Assembly (NCBI GenBank): GCA_049522195.1
Contig: JBEKOB010000084.1
Location: forward strand, 1 to 17,320
Length of the DNA stretch: 17,320 bases
Source of the DNA: UBA9647 sp049522195
Lineage (GTDB): Bacteria; Bacteroidota; Ignavibacteria; UBA10030
Reading direction: 5' to 3'
The stretch's first letter is position 1. Each line of letters starts with the position of its first letter. Made by a program: the position numbers and the translations under genes. Positions 6,973 to 14,040 of this stretch are shown here, piece after piece. Under the pieces are notes generated by a model. That model was given only the letters and a program-made list of their open reading frames with translations, was not told where the DNA came from and did not search any database.

Positions 6973-7626
6973 ATGAAGAACTATCTCAAAAACCTCACGC
7001 TGAACAAGAAACTTGCTCTCTTCGTATTCGTCCTCGGATTCCTGGCCCTCTTCGCGGGAAGCCCTTACAAAGGTACAGAACTCAAAGTTGACGCGGCCGA
7101 GCTGGCAATGATCGTTCAGAAGGAAGTCGATCATGTCGCATCTGAAGAGCTCGCCGGCTGGATCGTTCAGGGAAAGGCGGACTATCGCCTGATCGACCTG
7201 CGGAATGAGAAGGACTTTGGAGAATACCATATTCCGACTGCCGAGAATGTGACTCTGACCTCGCTAAAAGAGGCACAGCTGGGCAGAAACGAAAAAATAG
7301 TCCTCTATTCTGACGGAGGTATTCATTCGGCCCAGGCCTGGTTTCTGTTGAAGGCTGAAGGGTACAAAGGGGTGTATATCCTTCGCGGTGGATTGGAGGA
7401 ATGGAAGGACAACATCCTCTTCCCGAGATTGGCTGACAACGCTTCTTCGGCCGAGGTAGCTGCATTCGAAAAAACGAAATTCCTGAGCAAGTTCTTCGGG
7501 GGAAATCCACAAGTCGGAGGCGCAGCCGAGGCCGCCACCCCTAAAATGGCGCTGCCGAAATTGGAGTCACCCACTGGCTCACAGCCCAAAGCCACTGCGG
7601 GAAAGAAAAAGAAGGAAGGCTGCTGA
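6973..7626 (+). CDS. Membrane-anchored rhodanese-like protein with Cys-to-Ser active site and C-terminal Cys
   Basis: The protein has 217 residues. A Lys-rich N-terminus and hydrophobic segment (14-29) form a signal or membrane anchor, so the rest is probably periplasmic. Residues 53-148 are a rhodanese domain (LIDLRNEKDFGEYHIPTAENV, later GVYILRGGLEEW). In the active loop, where family members have Tyr-Cys-x-x-Gly-x-Arg-Ser, this protein has YSDGGIHS: Ser113 replaces the catalytic Cys and His118 the Arg. Residues 150-217 are an Ala/Pro/Lys-rich, probably flexible tail ending in KKKKEGC. Cys217 is the last residue and the only cysteine in the protein. It may be a sulfur-carrier arm rather than an enzyme; this is inference. 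The ATG at 6973 lies 7 nt after GGAGG; an ATG at 6967 overlaps the upstream stop but sits only 1 nt from that site. Confidence 0.87.
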   Translation: MKNYLKNLTLNKKLALFVFVLGFLALFAGSPYKGTELKVDAAELAMIVQKEVDHVASEELAGWIVQGKADYRLIDLRNEKDFGEYHIPTAENVTLTSLKEAQLGRNEKIVLYSDGGIHSAQAWFLLKAEGYKGVYILRGGLEEWKDNILFPRLADNASSAEVAAFEKTKFLSKFFGGNPQVGGAAEAATPKMALPKLESPTGSQPKATAGKKKKEGC

Positions 7627-7674
7627 GCCGTGCTTGCATCACAGATGAAGCGTTCGTAGCTTGCTCAGAATCTT

Positions 7675-7702
7675 GAAGCCCTCTTTTCCATCGGAGGGCT
7701 TC
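7675..7702 (+). terminator. Hairpin terminator candidate at the end of the sulfur operon
   Basis: A perfect 9-bp stem, GAAGCCCTC (7675-7683) and GAGGGCTTC (7694-7702), encloses a 10-nt loop about 50 nt after the rhodanese stop. The following bases (TCTACTTT) are T-rich but not a clean T-run, so termination may be partial and the next genes could be reached by readthrough. Confidence 0.55.
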
Positions 7703-7741
7703 TCTACTTTAGCAATGATCTAGCATAGATCGGAGCGAGCC

Positions 7742-8077
7742 ATGCGAAAAATCCCCAAGCGATACCAGGATTTCTCCAAGAAGTACCGGGAGATTGCGAA
7801 GGCATACGAAGAAATGGGGTCGGCTTGCCATTCGGCGGGTCCACTTAATGACAAGACCCGGGCCCTCGTGAAGCTGGCCATCTCGATCGGCGCGCATCTT
7901 GAAGGGAGCGCCCATTCGCATGTCCGGAAAGCACTTGATGCTGGAGCAAAGCCGGAAGAGTTATATCACGTTGCTTTGCTCGCGATTCCGACAATCGGCT
8001 TTCCTCCCGCAATGGCAGCGATGAGCTGGATCGAAGACATTGTGAAACCAGAACAGTCCACGCGCAAGCCGAAATGA
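7742..8077 (+). CDS. Carboxymuconolactone decarboxylase/AhpD-fold protein lacking the CxxC pair
   Basis: The protein has 111 residues, typical for single-domain CMD-family proteins. The core is recognisable: LNDKTRALVKLAISIGAHLE, HVRKALDAGAKPEELYHV, and a hydrophobic third helix. In peroxidase-type members (AhpD) a CxxC pair precedes a conserved His by four and seven residues. Here His60 is kept but those positions are Ser56 and Leu53, so AhpD-like thiol peroxidase chemistry is unlikely. The only Cys is Cys29 in the N-terminal helix. The gene overlaps mobA by ATGA, so the two are translationally coupled. The function is unknown. The start is supported by a GGAG 7 nt upstream. Confidence 0.82.
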   Translation: MRKIPKRYQDFSKKYREIAKAYEEMGSACHSAGPLNDKTRALVKLAISIGAHLEGSAHSHVRKALDAGAKPEELYHVALLAIPTIGFPPAMAAMSWIEDIVKPEQSTRKPK

Positions 8078-8682
8078 GCAAGCGGTCGGACGTGCTGGGC
8101 GCGATCCTCGCCGGCGGAAAAAGCACTCGGATGGGGACAGAAAAGGCCCTCCTTCCGTTCAAGGGCCAACCTATGATCCAGCACGTCGCAGAGACGCTTT
8201 CTTCCCTCTTCAGCAAAGTCGTCGTTGTAGGTGGCGCCAAAGACACGTATGGCTTTCTGAAACTTGAAGTGGTTCCGGATCTCTTTGAAGGATGCGGCCC
8301 TCTCGGCGGAATTCAAGCTGCGCTGAACCGCGCAAAACCCCTGCCGGTCTTTGTCCTATCGTGCGACACTCCTTTCATCCCGGTAGAATTGATTAAGTAC
8401 TTGCTGAGTTTCAAATCGGCTGCGCCAACAAGAATAACGATATTCGATGGCGTGCTACAACCCCTCTGCGGGCTCTACGACAGCACTAGCCGCGGCGTGA
8501 TCGAGGATGACCTCCGGGAGGGGGAATACTCCGTCTTCAAAACAATCCCGAAAATCAAGCACACTGTCGTCCCAATCACACCCGATCTCCCATTCTTCAC
8601 TCCTCAGATCTTCTGGAATGTGAATCGGCCTGAAGATTATCGCTCCATCTCTGATCCAGCGACAGGAACTCCCCATGGCTGA
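8074..8682 (+). CDS. mobA: Molybdenum cofactor guanylyltransferase MobA
   Basis: The protein has 202 residues, the usual MobA length. It catalyses transfer of GMP from GTP to Mo-molybdopterin, giving the MGD form of the cofactor used by DMSO-reductase-family enzymes. The nucleotide-binding signature LAGGKSTRMGTEK is at 12-24. VVPDLFEGCGPLGGI at 67-81 matches the family's second conserved block, and Asp98 in LSCDTPF is the expected Mg ligand. It overlaps the CMD-fold gene by 4 nt and the epimerase gene by 8 nt. Being about 3.8 kb downstream of a psrA-type molybdoenzyme, it probably serves that enzyme. The C-terminal third is less conserved, as usual. Confidence 0.9.
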   Translation: MSKRSDVLGAILAGGKSTRMGTEKALLPFKGQPMIQHVAETLSSLFSKVVVVGGAKDTYGFLKLEVVPDLFEGCGPLGGIQAALNRAKPLPVFVLSCDTPFIPVELIKYLLSFKSAAPTRITIFDGVLQPLCGLYDSTSRGVIEDDLREGEYSVFKTIPKIKHTVVPITPDLPFFTPQIFWNVNRPEDYRSISDPATGTPHG

Positions 8683-9661
8683 AAAACTTCTCGTCAAGAA
8701 ACCAGCGAACACCTCCCACACAACGCGAGATAACAAGGTGCGCTCGATAAAGCTCGTCAACTTCGAGACGGGAGAGTCTGTCTCGATCCTTCCCAATCTG
8801 GGAGCGACGGTGCGAGAACTGATCCTGCGCCGCGGCGGAAAGCTGTTCTCCGTGTTGGAGTTTCCTCAATCATACGAGGAGACGGTAGAAAACAAGCACT
8901 TCGCGGGCGTAAAGCTGATTCCCTTTCCCGGACGAATCACCGATGCTACGTATCGCTTTGGTGGCAAACCACAGAAGCTCACGGTTAACTCAAGCAACAA
9001 CTTTGCGATCCATGGCTTCTTCTTTGACAAACCCTACGAGCTCATCGGAACGAAAGTCGGAGATAACTCTGCATCTGTAGTGCTGAAATCGGATCATGAC
9101 GGCAAGACCAAAGGATATCCGTTCAAGTTTGAAGTTCGCTTGACATTCACGCTCACAGCGGGATCTTTCACTTGTTCAACCGAGATCCGGAATACCGATT
9201 CCAAACCGATCCCAGTCGGAGACGGATGGCATCCATATTTCAAGACCTCCGGCTCAGCCAAGAAGCTCCTTTTGTCGATCCCGCCTCATTCGGTCGTTGA
9301 GGTCACACCATCCAAAGTCCCAACAGGTGAAATGAGAAAACCAGTCACCAAACGGACCACAATTCACCTGAGCAAGAAAACTCTCGATTCGGTGTTCGAT
9401 TTTGGCAAGACACGACAGAAATTGACAACGAAGCTGATCGATCGGAAGTTGGGGATGGAAATTCAACTCTGGCAGGACTCGGGGGCAGGGCGGTACAGGT
9501 ATTTGATACTCTACAGGCCGGTTTCAGGATCTTCGGTAGCGATCGAACCGTGGACGTGTGCGCCGAACTCCTTCAACAATGCTATCGGCTTGATCGTCCT
9601 TAAGCCCGGCAGGAAATTCAAAGCATCGTACGGAGTAGTGCTGAAGAAACTTCAGAAGTGA
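8675..9661 (+). CDS. Aldose 1-epimerase family protein (galactose mutarotase-like)
   Basis: The protein has 328 residues, the usual length for the family, without a signal peptide. Family residues are in place: Arg87 (FPGRI), His113 (AIHG), His186 (GDGWHPYF, the acid) and Glu291 (VAIEPWTCAPNSFNN, the base). It should interconvert alpha and beta anomers of an aldose; the exact sugar cannot be told. The ATG overlaps mobA by 8 nt and has AGGAA 7 nt before it. Its place after mobA looks like a chance operon partner, although a uronate-degradation operon converges on it from the right. A GCTCC/GGAGC hairpin (9669-9682) follows the stop but has no T-run. Confidence 0.88.
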   Translation: MAEKLLVKKPANTSHTTRDNKVRSIKLVNFETGESVSILPNLGATVRELILRRGGKLFSVLEFPQSYEETVENKHFAGVKLIPFPGRITDATYRFGGKPQKLTVNSSNNFAIHGFFFDKPYELIGTKVGDNSASVVLKSDHDGKTKGYPFKFEVRLTFTLTAGSFTCSTEIRNTDSKPIPVGDGWHPYFKTSGSAKKLLLSIPPHSVVEVTPSKVPTGEMRKPVTKRTTIHLSKKTLDSVFDFGKTRQKLTTKLIDRKLGMEIQLWQDSGAGRYRYLILYRPVSGSSVAIEPWTCAPNSFNNAIGLIVLKPGRKFKASYGVVLKKLQK

Positions 9662-9773
9662 TTGTGCCGCTCCTGACGGAGCTCGATGGAATGACCGTAT
9701 TGTGGAAGACTAAGATATGTCGTCCCTCAAGGGACTTCCTACTAGCTTTGGCGAACCGACCTTTAAAGCATCT

Positions 9774-10421
9774 TTATTTCTTCTTGGCTGCGAGGAAATT
9801 CTGCACCATTCGGCTGGCGCGTTCTGTCAGCACTTCATATCGCTCTTCATCGATTGCCTTTTTATCGAGCAGATCGCTACCCACACCCACTGCACACGCG
9901 CCGGCTGCAATCCACTCACCAACATTATCTATCGTAACTCCACCGGTTGGCATCAATCGGATGTCAGGAAACGGTCCCCTCAAATCTTTGAAATACTTCG
10001 GTCCCAATGAGGTCGCAGGGAAAACCTTGATAATGTCAGCGCCGGCGTTCCAGGCGGTCAGGATTTCAGTCGGCGTATAGCAGCCCGGCATCACGACGAC
10101 ATCGCGCTTTCCACACAGAGAGATAATGCCCAGATTCAGCACCGGCCCGACGACGAATTTAGCGCCAGCATCAATCACCTGATTCGCAGTCCCCTCATCC
10201 ACAACGGTGCCTGCTCCAAGAAGCACATCGGGCGGCACAACGGTTGAAAGCTGGCGGATGATCTCGATTGCTCCGGGAACCGTCATAGTGATCTCGATGC
10301 TCCTGACGCCCCCCTGCCTCACAGCTTCGATAACTTTGAGCAGACGTTTCGTGTCCTTCATGCGTATGACAGCTACAACGCCGGATTCGATTATGCGGGA
10401 GAGAACTTCTGATCGTTTCAT
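9774..10421 (-). CDS. eda: 2-dehydro-3-deoxy-phosphogluconate (KDPG/KHG) aldolase
   Basis: The protein has 215 residues, typical for the Eda family. It cleaves KDPG to pyruvate and glyceraldehyde 3-phosphate, the last step of uronate and Entner-Doudoroff catabolism. Glu43 (SIEITM), the GAGTV block (69-73), PGCYTPTE (112-119) and the Schiff-base Lys132 (IIKVFPA) are present. The start lies 3 nt after the stop of the glycoside hydrolase gene, so it is the third gene of the leftward operon. With the hydrolase and SDR upstream, KDPG from unsaturated uronates is the likely substrate. No KDG kinase is seen in the window. No clear terminator follows; a GTCCC/GGGAC hairpin at 9722-9735 is weak. Confidence 0.92.
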   Translation of the reverse strand: MKRSEVLSRIIESGVVAVIRMKDTKRLLKVIEAVRQGGVRSIEITMTVPGAIEIIRQLSTVVPPDVLLGAGTVVDEGTANQVIDAGAKFVVGPVLNLGIISLCGKRDVVVMPGCYTPTEILTAWNAGADIIKVFPATSLGPKYFKDLRGPFPDIRLMPTGGVTIDNVGEWIAAGACAVGVGSDLLDKKAIDEERYEVLTERASRMVQNFLAAKKK

Positions 10422-10424
10422 AGT

Positions 10425-11804
10425 CTACTTCAAGAAGAAAGTGTAATAAGATTCGTTCTTCGCCATCCGAAGGGTCAGGAGGCCAAGCTCACGAGCGTGA
10501 TAATCTCCCCACATCGTTGCCTCACCGCATGGGATTTTCTTGCCAGAGGGTATGTGATCCCATCCGTTCGGCCTGTGATAGACTGAATGCAGTATCAGTC
10601 CCTCATGATTCGGATCGATCGAGAGGTACGGTTCCTGGAACACGCGCGATGCTACTGCAAGTCCTGCCTGAAGATATTTCTCGCCGCTCCCCTTCTCTCC
10701 GACTGTCAAGAGAAAGTTCCCGAGGCGGACCAGCCCCTGAGCGGCAATTGCAGCAGCTGAACTGTCCACCGGTTCGTACTCATTGAAGGGATCCGCGGGT
10801 CGATCAAGATAATTGCCAAGCTTCGACAACCCCGGAGCCCCTGTGTCCCAGTACGGGATACCGTCGATTGAGGTATTGTTGATGTAGAAATCGGCTGCTG
10901 CGCGCGCGACAGTCTGAAACGCCCCGAGGATTCTTTCTCGTCCTCCAAACGTGGCCAATTCATCAGCCGGGAGTGTTGAAAGGAATTCAAGCTCTTCAGC
11001 ATAGCCAAGCAAGATCCATGCAAGTCCTCTTGTCCATGTGGAGAACGGAGAATACCCCTGCTGAGTGCTCGCGCACCGATACGACCCATCATTTGTATTG
11101 AAGATCGATTCGTGAGCAACCCTACCGCGGACATCGTAAGAGTCACGTCCTTCGCCGAAATACACATTGAATCTCGCCGTCGTTTCCGCATGCTGGAGAA
11201 GCCTCTCCAGCAGATTAATTCTTCGATCCTGCTCCCCCATCAACACATGTCCGAGCTGATGTGCTACAGCAAGCACCCGCAGGGAACGGATCGTATCGGC
11301 AAACAAGGAATGTGGGCCATTGAATGAATAGATGTACCCCTGGTTCCCGCCAAGATCGGTCCATCGCGCGGCCTGAACCGCCCCGCTGACCTTGATTGCA
11401 AGTTCGTAGAAGTTCTTTTCCCATTCGTCGTGCGGGATTTTCTTTTCCCGGATGAGTCGGAGAAGGTTCCCGCATGTGCTGATCGTATTGAACCCATGAT
11501 CGTGAACACCAACGTGGCTCACGTGACGCGGCATTTCACGAAGCGTACCGTCACGACCTACCGTCAAGAACTCTTTTTCTCCCGTCACCTCATACTGAAG
11601 AACGGCTGAACCGAACTGGAAACCCTGAGTCCACTCGGTCCATCCTCTGGAGGTGTACTTCCCGTCGACCGTAAAAACCGGAGACCCTTTCGCGGGGTTC
11701 CAGGCCTTCTGAATCCCGGCGATCTTGCGTCCGGAAACTTCGAACATCCGTTCAATGATCGGGATGAGCGAAGAAAGCTGGATTGGGTGGTCAATGCTGA
11801 GCAT
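10425..11804 (-). CDS. GH88-like unsaturated glucuronyl hydrolase
   Basis: The protein has 459 residues and no signal peptide, so it is cytoplasmic. It resembles glycoside hydrolase family 88, which hydrates and removes the unsaturated uronic acid left at the end of oligosaccharides by polysaccharide lyases. Family blocks are HDHGFNTISTCGNL (101-114, with Asp102), FADTIRSL (168-175, with Asp170), STWTRGLAWILLGYAEEL (255-272), DSSAAAIAAQGLVRLG (347-362) and GEATMWGDYHAREL (427-440). Asp102 and Asp170 match the two catalytic Asp positions of the family. It starts 6 nt after the SDR stop without its own clear Shine-Dalgarno, so it is probably translated by coupling. The product would isomerise to a 5-keto-4-deoxyuronate that feeds toward the aldolase encoded next. 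The lyase that makes its substrate is not in the window. Confidence 0.85.
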   Translation of the reverse strand: MLSIDHPIQLSSLIPIIERMFEVSGRKIAGIQKAWNPAKGSPVFTVDGKYTSRGWTEWTQGFQFGSAVLQYEVTGEKEFLTVGRDGTLREMPRHVSHVGVHDHGFNTISTCGNLLRLIREKKIPHDEWEKNFYELAIKVSGAVQAARWTDLGGNQGYIYSFNGPHSLFADTIRSLRVLAVAHQLGHVLMGEQDRRINLLERLLQHAETTARFNVYFGEGRDSYDVRGRVAHESIFNTNDGSYRCASTQQGYSPFSTWTRGLAWILLGYAEELEFLSTLPADELATFGGRERILGAFQTVARAAADFYINNTSIDGIPYWDTGAPGLSKLGNYLDRPADPFNEYEPVDSSAAAIAAQGLVRLGNFLLTVGEKGSGEKYLQAGLAVASRVFQEPYLSIDPNHEGLILHSVYHRPNGWDHIPSGKKIPCGEATMWGDYHARELGLLTLRMAKNESYYTFFLK

Positions 11805-11810
11805 AGTCGA

Positions 11811-12605
11811 TCACAGACGTTGAATGTGAAGTCCACCGTCGACATAGATAACTTCGCCGGTGGAAAATGGGAACTGACCCGAGAGAAGTGCTCCTGCTGC
11901 TTGGCCAACGTCCTCGGCTGTCCCCCACCGCTTCAAGGGGACAAGGCCTTCGGAGAGTTGGTTGTCATACTTTTCCTTGGCTCCGCTCGTCATATCGGTC
12001 GCCATGATACCTGGCCGAAGTTCATACACCTGGACGCCATGCTCAGCGAGGCGCACCGCCCAGAGCTTGTTGACCATCGCCAGGCCGGCCTTCGAGATAC
12101 AATATTCACCACGGTTCAAGGAAATTGCGTCGGCCGATATTGAGCCGACAAAAATCACTTTGAAACCGCCGGGAAGCAGCGGGGCCGGAGATTCCTTTAG
12201 CCAATAATTCGCCACGCGCTGAGTCAGAAAGAATGGCCCCTGGAGATTAACCTTCATCACTTCGCTGAAAGACTCCTCCGTCATCTCGGTCAGATCCCTC
12301 CTGACCTTTGGGGCAACGCCCGCGTTGCTCACGACCGCGTCGATTCTCCCTAATTCTGACAGCGCCTTCCTTACAAGCTTCTTGACCTGTGCAGTGTCGC
12401 CGATATCTGCCTGGACCGCTACGAACTTCTGGTCTTTCGATAGCCGGTTGGCAGCGCAAAGCAAAACGGTCTCAAGGGCGGACTTTTTGTCCCTTGCGTA
12501 GTTGATGACCGCTGAATAGCCGCGTTTAGCAGCTTCAACGGCAATCCCCCGTCCAAGGCCGCGGCTGGCGCCGGTGACCAGAACAACGGGAATCGTCTTA
12601 TTCAT
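11811..12605 (-). CDS. Short-chain dehydrogenase/reductase, first gene of uronate operon
   Basis: The protein has 264 residues of classical SDR type. It has a Gly-rich NAD(P) motif TGASRGLG (11-18), NAG at 94-96, Ser155, and Tyr168 and Lys172 (EYCISKAG) as the catalytic set. Such proteins are often annotated as 3-ketoacyl-ACP reductases, but the operon suggests a sugar substrate, for example reduction of the 4-deoxy-5-keto-hexosulose uronate formed by the GH88-like enzyme. This is inference from context. The Shine-Dalgarno is weak. A promoter and palindrome lie 60-100 bp upstream on the minus strand. Confidence 0.85.
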   Translation of the reverse strand: MNKTIPVVLVTGASRGLGRGIAVEAAKRGYSAVINYARDKKSALETVLLCAANRLSKDQKFVAVQADIGDTAQVKKLVRKALSELGRIDAVVSNAGVAPKVRRDLTEMTEESFSEVMKVNLQGPFFLTQRVANYWLKESPAPLLPGGFKVIFVGSISADAISLNRGEYCISKAGLAMVNKLWAVRLAEHGVQVYELRPGIMATDMTSGAKEKYDNQLSEGLVPLKRWGTAEDVGQAAGALLSGQFPFSTGEVIYVDGGLHIQRL

Positions 12606-12662
12606 TGGAATCGATGATCAATGATGGGAATGGCCAAAATCGTGCACACGCGCGGCCGTCGC

Positions 12663-12678
12663 GATGCGTTTGCGCATC
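12663..12678. promoter_or_regulatory. 16-bp palindromic operator candidate for the uronate operon
   Basis: GATGCG (12663-12668), a 4-bp spacer TTTG, and CGCATC (12673-12678) form a perfect inverted repeat that directly abuts the -10 box of the leftward promoter and would cover +1. This is the classic place for a sugar-responsive repressor (for example LacI- or GntR-type). No such regulator is encoded in the window. Confidence 0.5.
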
Positions 12679-12707
12679 AAAATACTAAACCAATTTCCGA
12701 AAGACAA
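12679..12707 (-). promoter_or_regulatory. Promoter of the leftward uronate operon
   Basis: On the minus strand TTGTCT (12707-12702) is followed by 17 bp and TATTTT (12684-12679). Each box matches the sigma70 consensus in 4 of 6 positions or better, and the spacing is optimal. Transcription would start near 12672, inside the palindrome, with a leader of about 65 nt before the SDR start. The 218-bp gap to the divergent aldo/keto reductase gene also has TTGACT at 12737-12742 and TAAAAT at 12767-12772, but 24 bp apart, too far for one promoter. Confidence 0.5.
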
Positions 12708-12823
12708 GGAGAACAGTAACCGGCATTTGTCGGCAATTGACTGTGGAATCTGACCTGCATTTTGCCTAAAATCCGTTTGAACCACTGCACCGCACTCTCC
12801 TCAATCGCCAAAGGACCATCATA

Positions 12824-14032
12824 ATGAACGGATACGACAGAAGGCACTTCCTCAAGTCCTCTCTTCTCGGCACCTCAGGTGCTCTCCTGGCAACATCTGC
12901 TTTTGGTCAGACTCCCACACCCGGGACTCAGAATCCGGTCTCGCAAAAGAAATTCATTACCCGCAAGCTAGGGAAGACTGGCATTGAGCTCCCGATTGTC
13001 GGCTTCGGTGTGATGCGTGCTGATAATCCGGCACTTGTGAAAGCCGCCCTCGAGGCGGGCATCGTGCTGTTTGATACGGCTCATGGCTATCAGAGGGGAC
13101 ACAACGAAGAGATGATCGGCGAAGTCCTCAAGGATCACAAGCGGGACTCGTTCGTGCTTGCGACCAAGGTCCAGCCCGAAGACAGGGACGACAAGGCTGG
13201 CACGTTGAAATCCGGTTCGACAGTAAAGGCATTTCTTGATCGCTTCGATACCAGTCTGAAGAGGCTCAAGCTCGACTACGTTGACATCCTCTATGTCCAC
13301 GGCATCTCAACGAGAGAAGCAGCTCTCTTCCCTGCTATGCTCGAAGCTGTTCAGGAAGCGAAGAAATCGGGGAAGGCAAAACACGTCGGCATGTCGACTC
13401 ACATGAACGAACCCGAAGTGATACAGGCAGCGATCGACAGTGGGATCTACGAGGTGGTGCTGGCTTCTGTGAATTTCAAGCAGGATCACTACGTCCGGGT
13501 CAAAGAGGCAATCGCGAAAGCAGCAAAAGCAGGAATCGGTATCGTTGCGATGAAGACGATGGCGGGAGGTTTCTACGACAAGGAACGCACCAAGCCGATC
13601 AACTGCAAAGCTGCGCTGAAGTTCGTACTTCAGGATGAAAATGTAACAACCGCGATTCCGGGGAATACAAACTTTGATCACCTCGCGCTGAACGTAAGTG
13701 TCAATACCGATCTGACGATGACCGATGACGAGAAAGCAAGCCTGGCTCTCGGCAAATCCGAAAGCGGGCTTTACTGCCAGGGGTGTGAGCACTGCGTACC
13801 GAATTGTCCGAGGGGTCTGCCGATTCCGGATATCATGCGGGCTTATATGTACACCTATGGTTACAAACAACCCGAGATGGCACAATCGCTTCTCAGGAGT
13901 CTGGAGGTTCAAGAGAATCCTTGCAGCGATTGCGGGCATTGCACGGCGGTTTGCACAAAGGGTTTCAACGTCGCAGAGAAAATCGCAGACGTGTCCAGGC
14001 TGGTCAACATTCCAGCAGAATTCCTTTCATAG
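12824..14032 (+). CDS. Tat-exported aldo/keto reductase with C-terminal two-cluster ferredoxin domain
   Basis: The protein has 402 residues. It begins with a twin-arginine signal (DRRHFLKSS, then a hydrophobic stretch ending SAFGQ at 25-29). Residues 44-305 form an aldo/keto reductase barrel with the catalytic tetrad Asp84, Tyr89, Lys115 and His159. Residues 316-380 carry two [4Fe-4S] motifs, Cys318/321/324/328 and Cys367/370/373/377. Proteins of this design are common in anaerobes, but their substrates are mostly unknown. The Tat signal implies folding with cofactor before export, so the electron donor in the periplasm is an open question since NAD(P)H is absent there. AAGGA 9 nt before the ATG supports the start. 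The next gene begins 8 nt after its stop, so the two form an operon. Confidence 0.87.
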   Translation: MNGYDRRHFLKSSLLGTSGALLATSAFGQTPTPGTQNPVSQKKFITRKLGKTGIELPIVGFGVMRADNPALVKAALEAGIVLFDTAHGYQRGHNEEMIGEVLKDHKRDSFVLATKVQPEDRDDKAGTLKSGSTVKAFLDRFDTSLKRLKLDYVDILYVHGISTREAALFPAMLEAVQEAKKSGKAKHVGMSTHMNEPEVIQAAIDSGIYEVVLASVNFKQDHYVRVKEAIAKAAKAGIGIVAMKTMAGGFYDKERTKPINCKAALKFVLQDENVTTAIPGNTNFDHLALNVSVNTDLTMTDDEKASLALGKSESGLYCQGCEHCVPNCPRGLPIPDIMRAYMYTYGYKQPEMAQSLLRSLEVQENPCSDCGHCTAVCTKGFNVAEKIADVSRLVNIPAEFLS

Positions 14033-14040
14033 GATCATAG

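Noticed and set aside
9662..9773. Bidirectional terminator between the convergent epimerase and aldolase genes
   Set aside because: Two short hairpins (9669-9682, 9722-9735) have 5-bp stems and no T-run on either strand, so I do not list them as terminators.
12737..12772. Promoter for the aldo/keto reductase gene (TTGACT and TAAAAT)
   Set aside because: The boxes are 24 bp apart, too far for one sigma70-type promoter; no better pair was found by eye.
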